Positions 5,353-10,118 of a DNA stretch of 10,118 bases are shown here, one piece after another; position 1 is the first letter of the stretch; each line of letters opens with the position of its first letter. Made by a program: the position numbers and the translations under genes. The notes under the pieces are model-generated. The model did not search any database, had not been told where the DNA came from, and saw nothing but the letters and a program-made list of their open reading frames with translations. Origin of the DNA: Zymomonas sp. (GTDB lineage Bacteria; Pseudomonadota; Alphaproteobacteria; Sphingomonadales; Sphingomonadaceae); contig JAIYAJ010000231.1 of assembly GCA_027489105.1 (NCBI GenBank), positions 1-10,118 on the forward strand, read 5' to 3'.

Positions 5353-6291
5353 ATGGATTGGCTTTCCGACCCGTGGCGATCGCTCCTATCCTTCATTGGC
5401 GGATCGGTGCTGTCGGCAGCGTTCATCACCGGCCTCGCCTTCCTTGCGCGGGACGTGATCCGTGGATGGCTCACGGCGAAAGCGAAGCATCGCTATGACG
5501 AGCAGCTCGAAACCCTGCGGGCGGCCAACGCCAGGACGATCGAGGAGATGCGGGCGGGGTTTGCCCGAGAGCTGGAAGGGCTGAAAGCCGAGCTGGCGAA
5601 GAGCGGGAAGGAAGTCGAGGCGCTGCGAGCTGCCCCTATGGGCGCTCGCGCAGCCAGGCAAGCACAGATCGACAAGCGGCGACTTGAGGCCGTCGATCAG
5701 CTATGGGGCGCGGTCAAAGACCTCGGGCCGGGGAAGGCGGCGGCGGCATGGATGGCCGTCCTTAACTACGAGGCCATAGCGGATGCCGCGAAGGACAATC
5801 AGCAGGTACGCGACATGTTCAAGGGCATGGCTGCGAGCATGGGCCTCGATAAGCCGCTCGTGAACAGCAGCCACGCTGCCAGGCCTTTCGTCTCTCCGCT
5901 GGCCTGGGCGCTATTCTCCGCCTTCGGTTCGGCAGTCGGCATGACGCAGGCAAGGCTCGTGATCCTTCAAACTGGCGTTGGGTCGGATGTCCTTAACAAG
6001 CCCGAAAGCGTGATCAAGCTGCTCGCGGAGGCCCTTCCGGACTGGAAAGAATACATCGAGAAAACCGGGGTCTTTGGCTTCCCCTACATCCTCGAAGAAC
6101 TCGAGAAGCGGCTCCTCGCAGAATTGCAGCGCTCGCTCGCTGGCGAAGAGGACGACGCGAACGAGATCGAAAGGGCGAGGAAAATCATCGATCGGGTCCG
6201 CGATCTCGATATCAGCCGATCCACTGGCAGCATTCCGTCCGAGCTGCGACAGCCAGGCGACGCCGCTGCGGAGCAAGTCCCGAAGCCTTGA
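5353..6291 (+). CDS. Membrane-anchored coiled-coil protein of unknown function
   Basis: This 312-residue protein starts at ATG 5353, with GAGGG 6-7 nt upstream. Residues about 11-32 (LLSFIGGSVLSAAFITGLAFLA) form one transmembrane segment; the positive residues after it suggest that the rest is cytoplasmic. Residues 44-95 are a coiled coil (YDEQLETLRA, ELEGLKAELAKSGKEVEALR). A helical domain follows, beginning AQIDKRRLEAVDQLWGAVKDL, and extends to about 290; the tail is Pro/Ser-rich. No catalytic motif is visible. Single-TM coiled-coil proteins next to nucleases are common in mobile-element cargo, where they may act as sensors or membrane effectors. That link is inference from context. It follows the GIY-YIG-like gene by 40 nt on the same strand and is probably co-transcribed. 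Confidence 0.75.
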   Translation: MDWLSDPWRSLLSFIGGSVLSAAFITGLAFLARDVIRGWLTAKAKHRYDEQLETLRAANARTIEEMRAGFARELEGLKAELAKSGKEVEALRAAPMGARAARQAQIDKRRLEAVDQLWGAVKDLGPGKAAAAWMAVLNYEAIADAAKDNQQVRDMFKGMAASMGLDKPLVNSSHAARPFVSPLAWALFSAFGSAVGMTQARLVILQTGVGSDVLNKPESVIKLLAEALPDWKEYIEKTGVFGFPYILEELEKRLLAELQRSLAGEEDDANEIERARKIIDRVRDLDISRSTGSIPSELRQPGDAAAEQVPKP

Positions 6292-6679
6292 AAATGGCCG
6301 CGAGGCGGGCCGCGACGTTTCCTGCGTGCGCACGCACGTGAGTTAGTAATCACTACTACAGTTTCATCGGTGATACGCCTGCCCATGGCCTGTTTCTCAG
6401 CGCAGGCCGGTGCGCGGCGTGGGGGCGCTCCACGCCCCTTCGCCGCTACCATCAGACCTGATCTGTATTGTTGTCACGGCCAACCCAACCGGAGAATTCA
6501 ATCCGGCGAGAATGCCGCCTTTTCCTTGCGGCAATGGCTGCCGGGCCTGCTGCGCCTGATGGGCGCTTGGCCCTTCGCCACCGGTCCGGTCGAATACTGA
6601 AATCACCCCGTTGAACACTTCGGCAGTCTCGCTAACACCAGACCGCCGGTCATTTTCGGACCGGATCGAGGGAGCGCCG
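6292..6679 (+). other. 388-bp intergenic region with several inverted repeats
   Basis: No convincing gene fills this gap. It contains a perfect 14-bp palindrome TGCGTGCGCACGCA (6323-6336), a 7-bp stem GGCGTGG/CCACGCC (6416-6436), overlapping CCGGTC repeats (6581-6591) and an inverted repeat CCGGTC-N7-GACCGG (6646-6664) close to the next ribosome site. The segment 6341-6370 is A/T-rich (AGTTAGTAATCACTACTACA) and may hold the promoter for the next gene. This many symmetric elements suggest a regulated promoter with a structured leader. Confidence 0.5.
6385..6600 (+). CDS. Possible small leader ORF (71 aa), doubtful
   Basis: This open frame starts at ATG 6385 (GTG 6370 is also possible) and ends 79 nt before the next gene. 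The product is basic at first, then hydrophobic (LRQWLPGLLRLMGAWPFATG). No ribosome site precedes either start and third-codon GC is lower than in the neighbouring genes. It could be a short phage-type leader gene or chance. I list it because the gap is otherwise empty and the frame spans most of it. Confidence 0.2.
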   Translation: MACFSAQAGARRGGAPRPFAATIRPDLYCCHGQPNRRIQSGENAAFSLRQWLPGLLRLMGAWPFATGPVEY

Positions 6680-7249
6680 ATGCCGATGAAAATCCACCCA
6701 GCCGATGTCGCCGATCGCGCCAAGATCGCGAGCGCGACGCACTTCAACGTCCATGTCCGCCAGGGACCATCGTCGAAGATCAATCGCGAGGCCCCGAGCC
6801 TGATCGAGGCAATCTCGGTCGCTGACACGCTGCGAGCCGAGTTCGGCAAGCCGCCGATGATCTACGCGATCACGCCCGAGGGCGGCTCGATCTTCATTCC
6901 GGACGCCATTGTCGAGGAAGCTCGCCAAGGGTCACGGGCGGCCGATCCGGACGCCAAGCCCGCCAAGGCAGAGCGCCCGGCAGGCGGCAAGCGTGCCGCG
7001 ATCCTCGAAGCCGCGCAGCGAGGTGAGCTGCCAGCAGCCCCGGATTTCTCGGCTGAGACGCACAAGCGCTTCCGCCCGAGGCTGGCCGCTGTCATGGCTC
7101 TGGTCGCGGAGGGCAATATCGCAGCCCTCAAGGCGATCGAGATCAAGCCGATCAGCACGAGCCCGAAGGCAATCGCCCGCTATCGCGATTTGGCCGTGAC
7201 TGCGCTTGAGGCTCGCGCCTTGATCGGATCGGGGAAGGCTGTCCGATGA
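6680..7249 (+). CDS. Conserved-looking phage-type protein of unknown function (189 aa)
   Basis: This 189-residue protein starts at ATG 6680 (MPMKIHPADVADRAKIASAT), with GAGGGAG 4-8 nt upstream; a TTG start at 6611 has no ribosome site. The N-terminal domain (about 20-80) has alternating strands and helices: HFNVHVRQGP, then SLIEAISVADTLRAEFGKPP, then MIYAITPEGGSIFIPDAI. A basic Lys/Ala/Pro linker (residues about 88-110) leads to a C-terminal helical domain with AILEAAQRGELP, FSAETHKRFRPRLAAVMALV and SPKAIARYRDLAVTALEARA. I do not recognise a named family. The C-terminal half has the feel of a small DNA-binding or regulatory helical domain. It overlaps the next gene by ATGA, so the two are translationally coupled. 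The function is unknown. Confidence 0.8.
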   Translation: MPMKIHPADVADRAKIASATHFNVHVRQGPSSKINREAPSLIEAISVADTLRAEFGKPPMIYAITPEGGSIFIPDAIVEEARQGSRAADPDAKPAKAERPAGGKRAAILEAAQRGELPAAPDFSAETHKRFRPRLAAVMALVAEGNIAALKAIEIKPISTSPKAIARYRDLAVTALEARALIGSGKAVR

Positions 7250-7395
7250 AGCTCGTCTACAGGCGCGGCCAGATCGAGATTTGGCAGATCGCCGAGGCCT
7301 ACGGCTTCGATTTCTACGTCTATGGCCTCTACGCCAGTGGCGATCCTCGCGTTTGCCCCTCGCTCGCAATGGCCCTCGAAGTAGCCGGAGCCTGA
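7246..7395 (+). CDS. Small coupled protein of unknown function (49 aa)
   Basis: This 49-residue protein starts at ATG 7246, overlapping the upstream stop as ATGA. The sequence begins MKLVYRRGQIEIWQIAEAYG and continues FDFYVYGLYASGDPRVCPSL, ending in AMALEVAGA. It is rich in aromatic residues and probably folds as a small strand-helix unit, with one cysteine. No family is recognised. The perfect overlap, codon use and non-random aromatic pattern support a real gene despite its size. It ends the plus-strand gene run. Confidence 0.65.
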   Translation: MKLVYRRGQIEIWQIAEAYGFDFYVYGLYASGDPRVCPSLAMALEVAGA

Positions 7396-7613
7396 CTGCA
7401 TCAGAGGGGCGGCCTCCGGTGAGAGCCGGAGAAGGGTCGCCGGATGCGCTCGCCTTCCCCGAAAATGGCCCGTAGCAGCCCCGTACAGCGCGGCGAGCGA
7501 TGTTGGCTAGGTGGGTAGCGGGCAGGGCCGCCAACGCGCTGACAGGCCGCACGTCGGGGCAAGCGCGAGCATTCCGATCGGCTAGGCCGCCCCGCCCTGA
7601 CGGCGGGCGGCTC
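7396..7613. other. Convergent intergenic region, no gene seen
   Basis: This stretch separates the plus-strand cargo run from the convergent minus-strand block. It holds a 6-bp stem CTCCGG/CCGGAG at 7414-7431 and the stronger hairpin at 7586-7611. Open frames here are continuations of the opposite-strand shadow of the DUF6362-like gene. Confidence 0.4.
7586..7611. terminator. Hairpin between convergent genes, possible bidirectional terminator
   Basis: The stem GCCGCC-CGCC pairs with GGCG-GGCGGC (ten pairs, bulge at c7592, 5-nt loop CTGAC). It lies just after the stop of the minus-strand DUF6362-like gene. No T-run follows on either strand, so intrinsic termination would be weak. Confidence 0.4.
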
Positions 7614-8087
7614 TCAATGCGAGCCGGGGATGATCCCGTCAGCCGTGAGGCCCACGGCGATCATCGCGAGCGCCTTGTCTCTCTGCCGGTATGCGGTGGG
7701 CCTCGCCCATCCGCGAGCCTTGCAGACAGCATCGAACTTGATCTTCTTCGCAGTCTTGCACCGCAGCCAGACCTTGAGGACGCGGATCGCCCCGGTTTCC
7801 TTCGGATCGACGTAGCGCCACGGCCACTCTATCGCCCGCTCAAGTTGGGACACTCGGGCGGGCGGATATCGCTTCGGCTTCTGCGCCGGGGGATCGAATT
7901 CACCGATCTCCGCGAACGACGGCCAGGCCTCGGCCTCCCGCTCATTCGCTGTCATGTCGAGTGACGGCATCCCTGACCGGACCCTGTTCGGCCCGACGCG
8001 GCCCATAGACTGGTCGAGGAAGCGGAGGGCTTCGACTAGCTCCTGGCCTACCGTTTTCGGAACCCATACTCCGTCGAGATCGTGCAT
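7614..8087 (-). CDS. DUF6362-like phage HTH protein (157 aa)
   Basis: This 157-residue protein starts at ATG 8087 (MHDLDGVWVPKTVGQELVEA), with GGAG about 10 nt upstream. An in-frame ATG at 8165 abuts the terminator tail and is less likely. The layout matches what I recall of DUF6362 proteins: an N-terminal helix EALRFLDQS with a following GP motif, a middle PPAQKPKRYPPARVSQLERA linking to a WPWRYVDPKE strand-turn, then a helix-turn-helix (KIKFDAVCKARGWARPTAYR followed by QRDKALAMIAVGL). The HTH and the phage context fit a DNA-binding, possibly small-terminase-like or late regulatory role; this is inference. The gene is transcribed alone: a terminator lies upstream and a hairpin downstream. 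Confidence 0.7.
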   Translation of the reverse strand: MHDLDGVWVPKTVGQELVEALRFLDQSMGRVGPNRVRSGMPSLDMTANEREAEAWPSFAEIGEFDPPAQKPKRYPPARVSQLERAIEWPWRYVDPKETGAIRVLKVWLRCKTAKKIKFDAVCKARGWARPTAYRQRDKALAMIAVGLTADGIIPGSH

Positions 8088-8125
8088 CGGCGCGGCGCTC
8101 CATCTTGTTCGGGATGAAGCTTTGT

Positions 8126-8144
8126 CGCCGTATTCGCGACGGCG
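8126..8144. repeat. Inverted repeat upstream of the DUF6362-like gene
   Basis: CGCCGT (8126-8131) and ACGGCG (8139-8144) flank ATTCGCG, 39 nt before the start codon. Nearby, TGCAG-CA-CTGCA forms another small palindrome around 8154-8165. Either could be an operator. Confidence 0.3.
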
Positions 8145-8170
8145 CTCAAGAGTGCAGCACTGCATTCCAA

Positions 8171-8205
8171 AATAAAAACCCGCCTGGCACGAGGAACCAG
8201 ACGGG
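8171..8205 (-). terminator. Rho-independent terminator of the thermonuclease gene
   Basis: On the minus strand, CCCGTCTGG (8205-8197) pairs with CCAGGCGGG (8187-8179), nine pairs including one G-T, around a 9-nt loop. TTTTTATT follows immediately. This is a strong intrinsic terminator about 125 nt after the thermonuclease stop. Confidence 0.9.
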
Positions 8206-8223
8206 TCGATTTCTAAGAGGGTG

Positions 8224-8254
8224 GCGCTGATGGAAGCGGCGGGCAAATCAGCGC
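8224..8254. repeat. Inverted repeat in the thermonuclease 3' region
   Basis: GCGCTGAT (8224-8231) and ATCAGCGC (8247-8254) form a perfect 8-bp stem with a 15-nt loop. It lies between the thermonuclease stop and its terminator and may stabilise the mRNA 3' end. No gene is seen in 8206-8328. Confidence 0.5.
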
Positions 8255-8328
8255 TTAGGCAAGCTGCAAGATGAGCGAGCGAAAGGCAATGGCGATCCGT
8301 GTGACAATTCTTCGATAGACAGCCGATT

Positions 8329-8835
8329 TCAACAGCTCGGCTTGCGTCCGCTCTTTGCCGCCCGCCATTCACAGGGCAGCTCAAAGCTCCCCGCCCATAT
8401 GCCAAGCGCGGCTTTCTCTGCCGCGTCCTGATCGTCCGCATATCGGCCCTTCGAATATCTCGACCAGTCCAATGCGTGGCCGGATCGGACGAGCCAGGCA
8501 TTCACCTCCTGCCCGTCAGCGCGATGGCAAATGGCGATTGCCCGCTTGTAGCGGTCCTGACCCTTGACGGTGCAGGAGGTCGGACGCGAGGCGGCGAGGA
8601 AGCGATCGAGCGCGTTGGCGGCAACCTGGCCGCAGCGGTATTTCCGGCCCTCGCGGTCGGTGCAAGCCTGCGACGCCTCCATGGCGTCAATCCCGTCCAA
8701 ACGGATTTTGGCCTTCCCGATGGAAATGGTGTCTCCGTCAACCACGGCAGCTCTGCCGTTGATCACGGGATCGGCGATGGCGGACAGGGGCGAAAGCAGG
8801 GTAAACGCAGCGGCGGCTATAAGATGGGTCAGCAA
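8329..8835 (-). CDS. Secreted thermonuclease (Staphylococcal-nuclease family)
   Basis: This 168-residue protein is a calcium-dependent phosphodiesterase of the SNase fold, expected to cleave DNA or RNA outside the cytoplasm. The start is TTG 8835 with AGGAG 8 nt upstream; no upstream ATG fits. A signal peptide covers about 1-21 (MLTHLIAAAAFTLLSPLSAIA, cut before DPVING). Active-site residues by family pattern are D33 (VVDGDTI), R45 and D50 (IRLDGID), E53 (AMEASQ) and R98 (DRYKRAIA). A methionine replaces the usual proline before the Glu (AME for APE). Six cysteines (58, 68, 88, 103, 155, 168) suggest disulfides in the periplasm. The length is typical of the bacterial family. It stands alone with hairpins on both sides. 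Nucleases of this kind occur on conjugative and phage elements, but their role there is not settled. Confidence 0.92.
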   Translation of the reverse strand: MLTHLIAAAAFTLLSPLSAIADPVINGRAAVVDGDTISIGKAKIRLDGIDAMEASQACTDREGRKYRCGQVAANALDRFLAASRPTSCTVKGQDRYKRAIAICHRADGQEVNAWLVRSGHALDWSRYSKGRYADDQDAAEKAALGIWAGSFELPCEWRAAKSGRKPSC

Positions 8836-8859
8836 TAGGTTAGCTCCTGAAATTGGAAT

Positions 8860-8885
8860 GGGGCGGGGTCTACAGCCCCCGCCCC
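8860..8885 (-). terminator. GC-rich hairpin just upstream of the thermonuclease gene
   Basis: GGGGCGGGG (8860-8868) pairs perfectly with CCCCGCCCC (8877-8885), giving nine G-C pairs with an 8-nt loop. On the minus strand the tail is only ATTCCAATTT. It ends 19 nt before the ribosome site, so it may terminate upstream transcription or act as an attenuator in the leader of the thermonuclease. Confidence 0.5.
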
Positions 8886-8889
8886 AGTT

Positions 8890-8913
8890 GATTATCAGTG
8901 CAACCTGACAATC
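8890..8913. promoter_or_regulatory. Candidate operator upstream of the thermonuclease
   Basis: GATTATCAG (8890-8898) and CTGACAATC (8905-8913) form an inverted repeat with one mismatch and a 6-nt spacer. The minus-strand reading contains GATAAT, which could be a -10 element, so a protein bound here would block the promoter. Confidence 0.4.
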
Positions 8914-9060
8914 ACCGAGAGGTAAGCCGCTTCAACTCAGCCCCCTCTCGAAGAGAAGAAACTGATCCAACACAGTCGCTTCTCGGAGAACCCGGCATGG
9001 AAGAACCGAGTGATTTCTTATAGCCCATCCGCGAATTGCCTGCCACGAACGAAATCCGCT

Positions 9061-9414
9061 TCAAGCGCTCGACGAGCGGCCTCTCGGCCTTCGCCGGACA
9101 GGCCGGGCGACGAGAAGCCTGATCCCCCAGCATTGGTCCCCGCGCCTGGCCTCGATGTAGCCGAGCTGCCGCAGGCGAAGGATCGCGGCATCAACCGTCC
9201 GCTCCGTTGTGCAGGAGGCCGATGCAAGATCAGTGGTCCGAAAGCTGGCGCGGAAGGTCAGCGGAAGCGCCCGGAAGACGGCGAAAGCGACCCGGACGGT
9301 CGGAGCCGTGAGCTTGGGATCGGCGAGGATGGATTTGCACCATTCGCCCCGGCTTTCGAAGAGGCCCGGCGCACCGCTGCTCTCTGATTTCATTGAAGAA
9401 TTGGCCTCTGTCAT
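9061..9414 (-). CDS. Winged-helix DNA-binding protein (117 aa)
   Basis: This 117-residue protein starts at ATG 9414 (MTEANSSMKSESSGAPGLFE). A TTG at 9447 would add 11 residues without a ribosome site; the ATG itself has only a weak GGGA nearby. Residues 24-105 form a winged helix: EWCKSILADPKLTAPTVRVA opens a helix, SFRTTDLASASCTTERTVDA is the helix-turn-helix, and LRQLGYIEARRG ends in the wing before QCWGIRLL. The C-terminus is strongly basic (RPVRRRPRGRSSSA). The domain recalls the N-terminal wHTH of replication initiators and phage regulators, and it could be a truncated relative of the initiator at 808-1896. It is probably a transcription regulator of the right block. A regulatory role is inference. 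Confidence 0.7.
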   Translation of the reverse strand: MTEANSSMKSESSGAPGLFESRGEWCKSILADPKLTAPTVRVAFAVFRALPLTFRASFRTTDLASASCTTERTVDAAILRLRQLGYIEARRGDQCWGIRLLVARPVRRRPRGRSSSA

Positions 9415-9531
9415 TCCCGATCCATCAAAGTTATTGAACCCAAGCAAAGTGCGAATTCGAAAAATTGATACACGCTCAAATCTCGGGGGGCAGCGGCTCC
9501 GCAGCCGGTGGGGGCAGCGAAAGGTACCTAA
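9415..9531 (-). promoter_or_regulatory. AT-rich promoter region upstream of the winged-helix gene
   Basis: The stretch 9421-9480 is strikingly A/T-rich for this window (GAATTCGAAAAATTGATACA) and probably carries the winged-helix gene's promoter; no clear hexamer pair stands out. The part 9485-9520 is G-rich, with GGGGGCAGCG twice around a 5-bp stem CGGCT/AGCCG. Confidence 0.4.
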
Positions 9532-9547
9532 AGCCCCGGGGGGGGCT
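9532..9547 (-). terminator. Short hairpin at the end of the 138-aa gene
   Basis: AGCCCC (9532-9537) pairs with GGGGCT (9542-9547) around GGGG, overlapping the stop codon of the minus-strand gene. On the minus strand it is followed by TTAGG. The stem is short, so this is only a possible weak terminator. Confidence 0.3.
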
Positions 9548-9963
9548 CATGGCCCCGCCCTGCCAGCCTGCGGGAGGGGGAAGGCCAGGACGTTCGTGCG
9601 TTCGCTGGCTGCTCGCTCATGGGCTGAGCGGACGGCAGCAAGGATGTCGGCATGTCCTGCCCCGGCCTCGATCATCTCAAGAGCGAGAGCTTCATGCCCC
9701 TTGACAGCAGGGTCGGAGAGGATGGTGCGGGCATGGCGGAGGGCGCTGAGCGCCCCCGCCTCGAAGCTCTTGCCGATGACGAATGCAGCCTGCGTATCGG
9801 CCCGCTCGATCCCGAAGAGGTGGCAGGCATCCCGCACGCCCTTGAGGAGCCAAGGGGCCTCGGCCTCGTCGGCGACAGCACAGGCGGCTTCGGTGCCGCC
9901 CATGCCCTGAGCCATCTTGCCCGCCACGTAGGCCAGGAATGCTTTGCGAAGAGCGTCAAGCAT
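9547..9963 (-). CDS. Helical protein of unknown function (138 aa), coupled to upstream gene
   Basis: This 138-residue protein starts at ATG 9963 (MLDALRKAFLAYVAGKMAQG), with GGGAG 7 nt upstream; a start at 10011 would read through the upstream gene. The start shares one base with the preceding stop (TGATG), which implies coupled translation. The protein is all helical and Ala-rich, with segments ADEAEAPWLLKGVRDACHLF, AAFVIGKSFEAGALSALRHA and GHADILAAVRSAHERAA. Two cysteines occur. No family is recognised. Its style resembles the small helical gene at 238-546, but no alignment is claimed. The context would suit a phage structural or accessory gene. Confidence 0.75.
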   Translation of the reverse strand: MLDALRKAFLAYVAGKMAQGMGGTEAACAVADEAEAPWLLKGVRDACHLFGIERADTQAAFVIGKSFEAGALSALRHARTILSDPAVKGHEALALEMIEAGAGHADILAAVRSAHERAASERTNVLAFPLPQAGRAGP

Positions 9964-10118
9964 CACCGGGCTCCCATGTCCGAGTGAGCGCCGCGCATCT
10001 CCCGGTCCCACTCGTCGCGAATGGTGCGCGAGACGACGCGGGCGACTTCCTCGGGATCGGTCACGCCCGTGATGTGGAAGGGGCCGATCTGCGTCGGGCG
10101 GGATGACGATCCGCCAGC
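9963..10118 (-). CDS. C-terminus of possible phage tail tape-measure-like protein, truncated
   Basis: Only the last 51 residues are visible; the gene enters from the right edge and stops at 9963. The tail reads TQIGPFHITGVTDPEEVARV, then VSRTIRDEWDREMRGAHSDM and GAR. A beta strand with G-V-x-D-P-E-E followed by a helix and R-G-x-H-x-D is a pattern I associate with the C-termini of alphaproteobacterial phage tail tape-measure or related virion proteins. This is recall of a pattern, not a search result. If right, the phage structural genes lie to the right. The open frame and the TGATG junction make the gene itself secure. Confidence 0.5.
   Translation of the reverse strand, partial: AGGSSSRPTQIGPFHITGVTDPEEVARVVSRTIRDEWDREMRGAHSDMGAR

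Noticed and set aside
7500..7964. 154-aa plus-strand frame
   Set aside because: Most of it is antisense to the DUF6362-like gene; Arg/Pro/Leu-rich shadow composition.
8088..8501. Long extension of the DUF6362-like frame to 8501
   Set aside because: It runs through a strong terminator and into the thermonuclease gene, with Cys/Arg/Ser-rich shadow composition.
8912..9030. Possible 38-aa minus-strand gene (MGYKKSLGSS...) before the thermonuclease
   Set aside because: No ribosome site; Ser/Gly/Arg-rich composition; the frame extends upstream as a shadow of the winged-helix gene.
9209..9910. 233-aa plus-strand frame
   Set aside because: It is antisense to the winged-helix gene and the 138-aa gene; Ser/Arg/Ala-rich shadow composition.

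Overview
The window is GC-rich DNA of alphaproteobacterial character (compact genes with GC-ending codons, many ATGA start/stop overlaps; a sphingomonad or rhizobial relative would fit, but nothing fixes the genus). It looks like part of a temperate phage, phage-like satellite or integrative element. The hallmarks are a P4-type tyrosine integrase, an AlpA/Xis-like regulator, a winged-helix replication-initiator-like protein with palindromic repeats inside its own gene, a DUF6362-like protein, and a possible tail-protein C-terminus at the right edge.

Left block (1-2371, minus strand): a tightly overlapping operon reads leftward from an AlpA-like HTH protein (2165-2371) through a small zinc-ribbon protein (1893-2168), the putative replication initiator (808-1896), two small unknown proteins (543-824, 238-546) and a truncated HTH protein (1-227). 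Within the initiator gene, at 1315-1417, lie near-perfect palindromes GTGATTTCG-N5-CGAAATCAC at a 24-bp period. They encode repeated VISESEIT octapeptides and look like iterons, that is, an origin embedded in the initiator gene as in phage lambda O.

Integration block (2528-4199): the integrase (2583-3902, minus) has all catalytic residues and a strong terminator. Its upstream region has a candidate promoter, two clusters of CCCCAGC direct repeats about 190 bp apart, a 40-nt hairpin and a sequence resembling a tRNA 3' end. This is a good candidate attP, and phage-like genes on both sides suggest that the sequence is the circular or permuted form of the element rather than an integrated end.

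Cargo block (4200-7395): after a small minus-strand gene comes a plus-strand run, opposite to everything else: a GIY-YIG-like nuclease (4596-5312), a membrane-anchored coiled-coil protein (5353-6291), a 388-bp gap rich in inverted repeats, a 189-aa unknown protein and an overlapping 49-aa protein. The nuclease/membrane pair is the best candidate for an accessory, possibly defence-related, system.

Right block (7586-10118, minus strand): a DUF6362-like HTH protein, a secreted Staphylococcal-nuclease-type thermonuclease insulated by hairpins on both sides, a second winged-helix protein, a 138-aa unknown protein and, coupled to it by a TGATG overlap, the C-terminus of a protein resembling a phage tail tape-measure tail end. 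No tRNA, rRNA, CRISPR array or insertion sequence was recognised.
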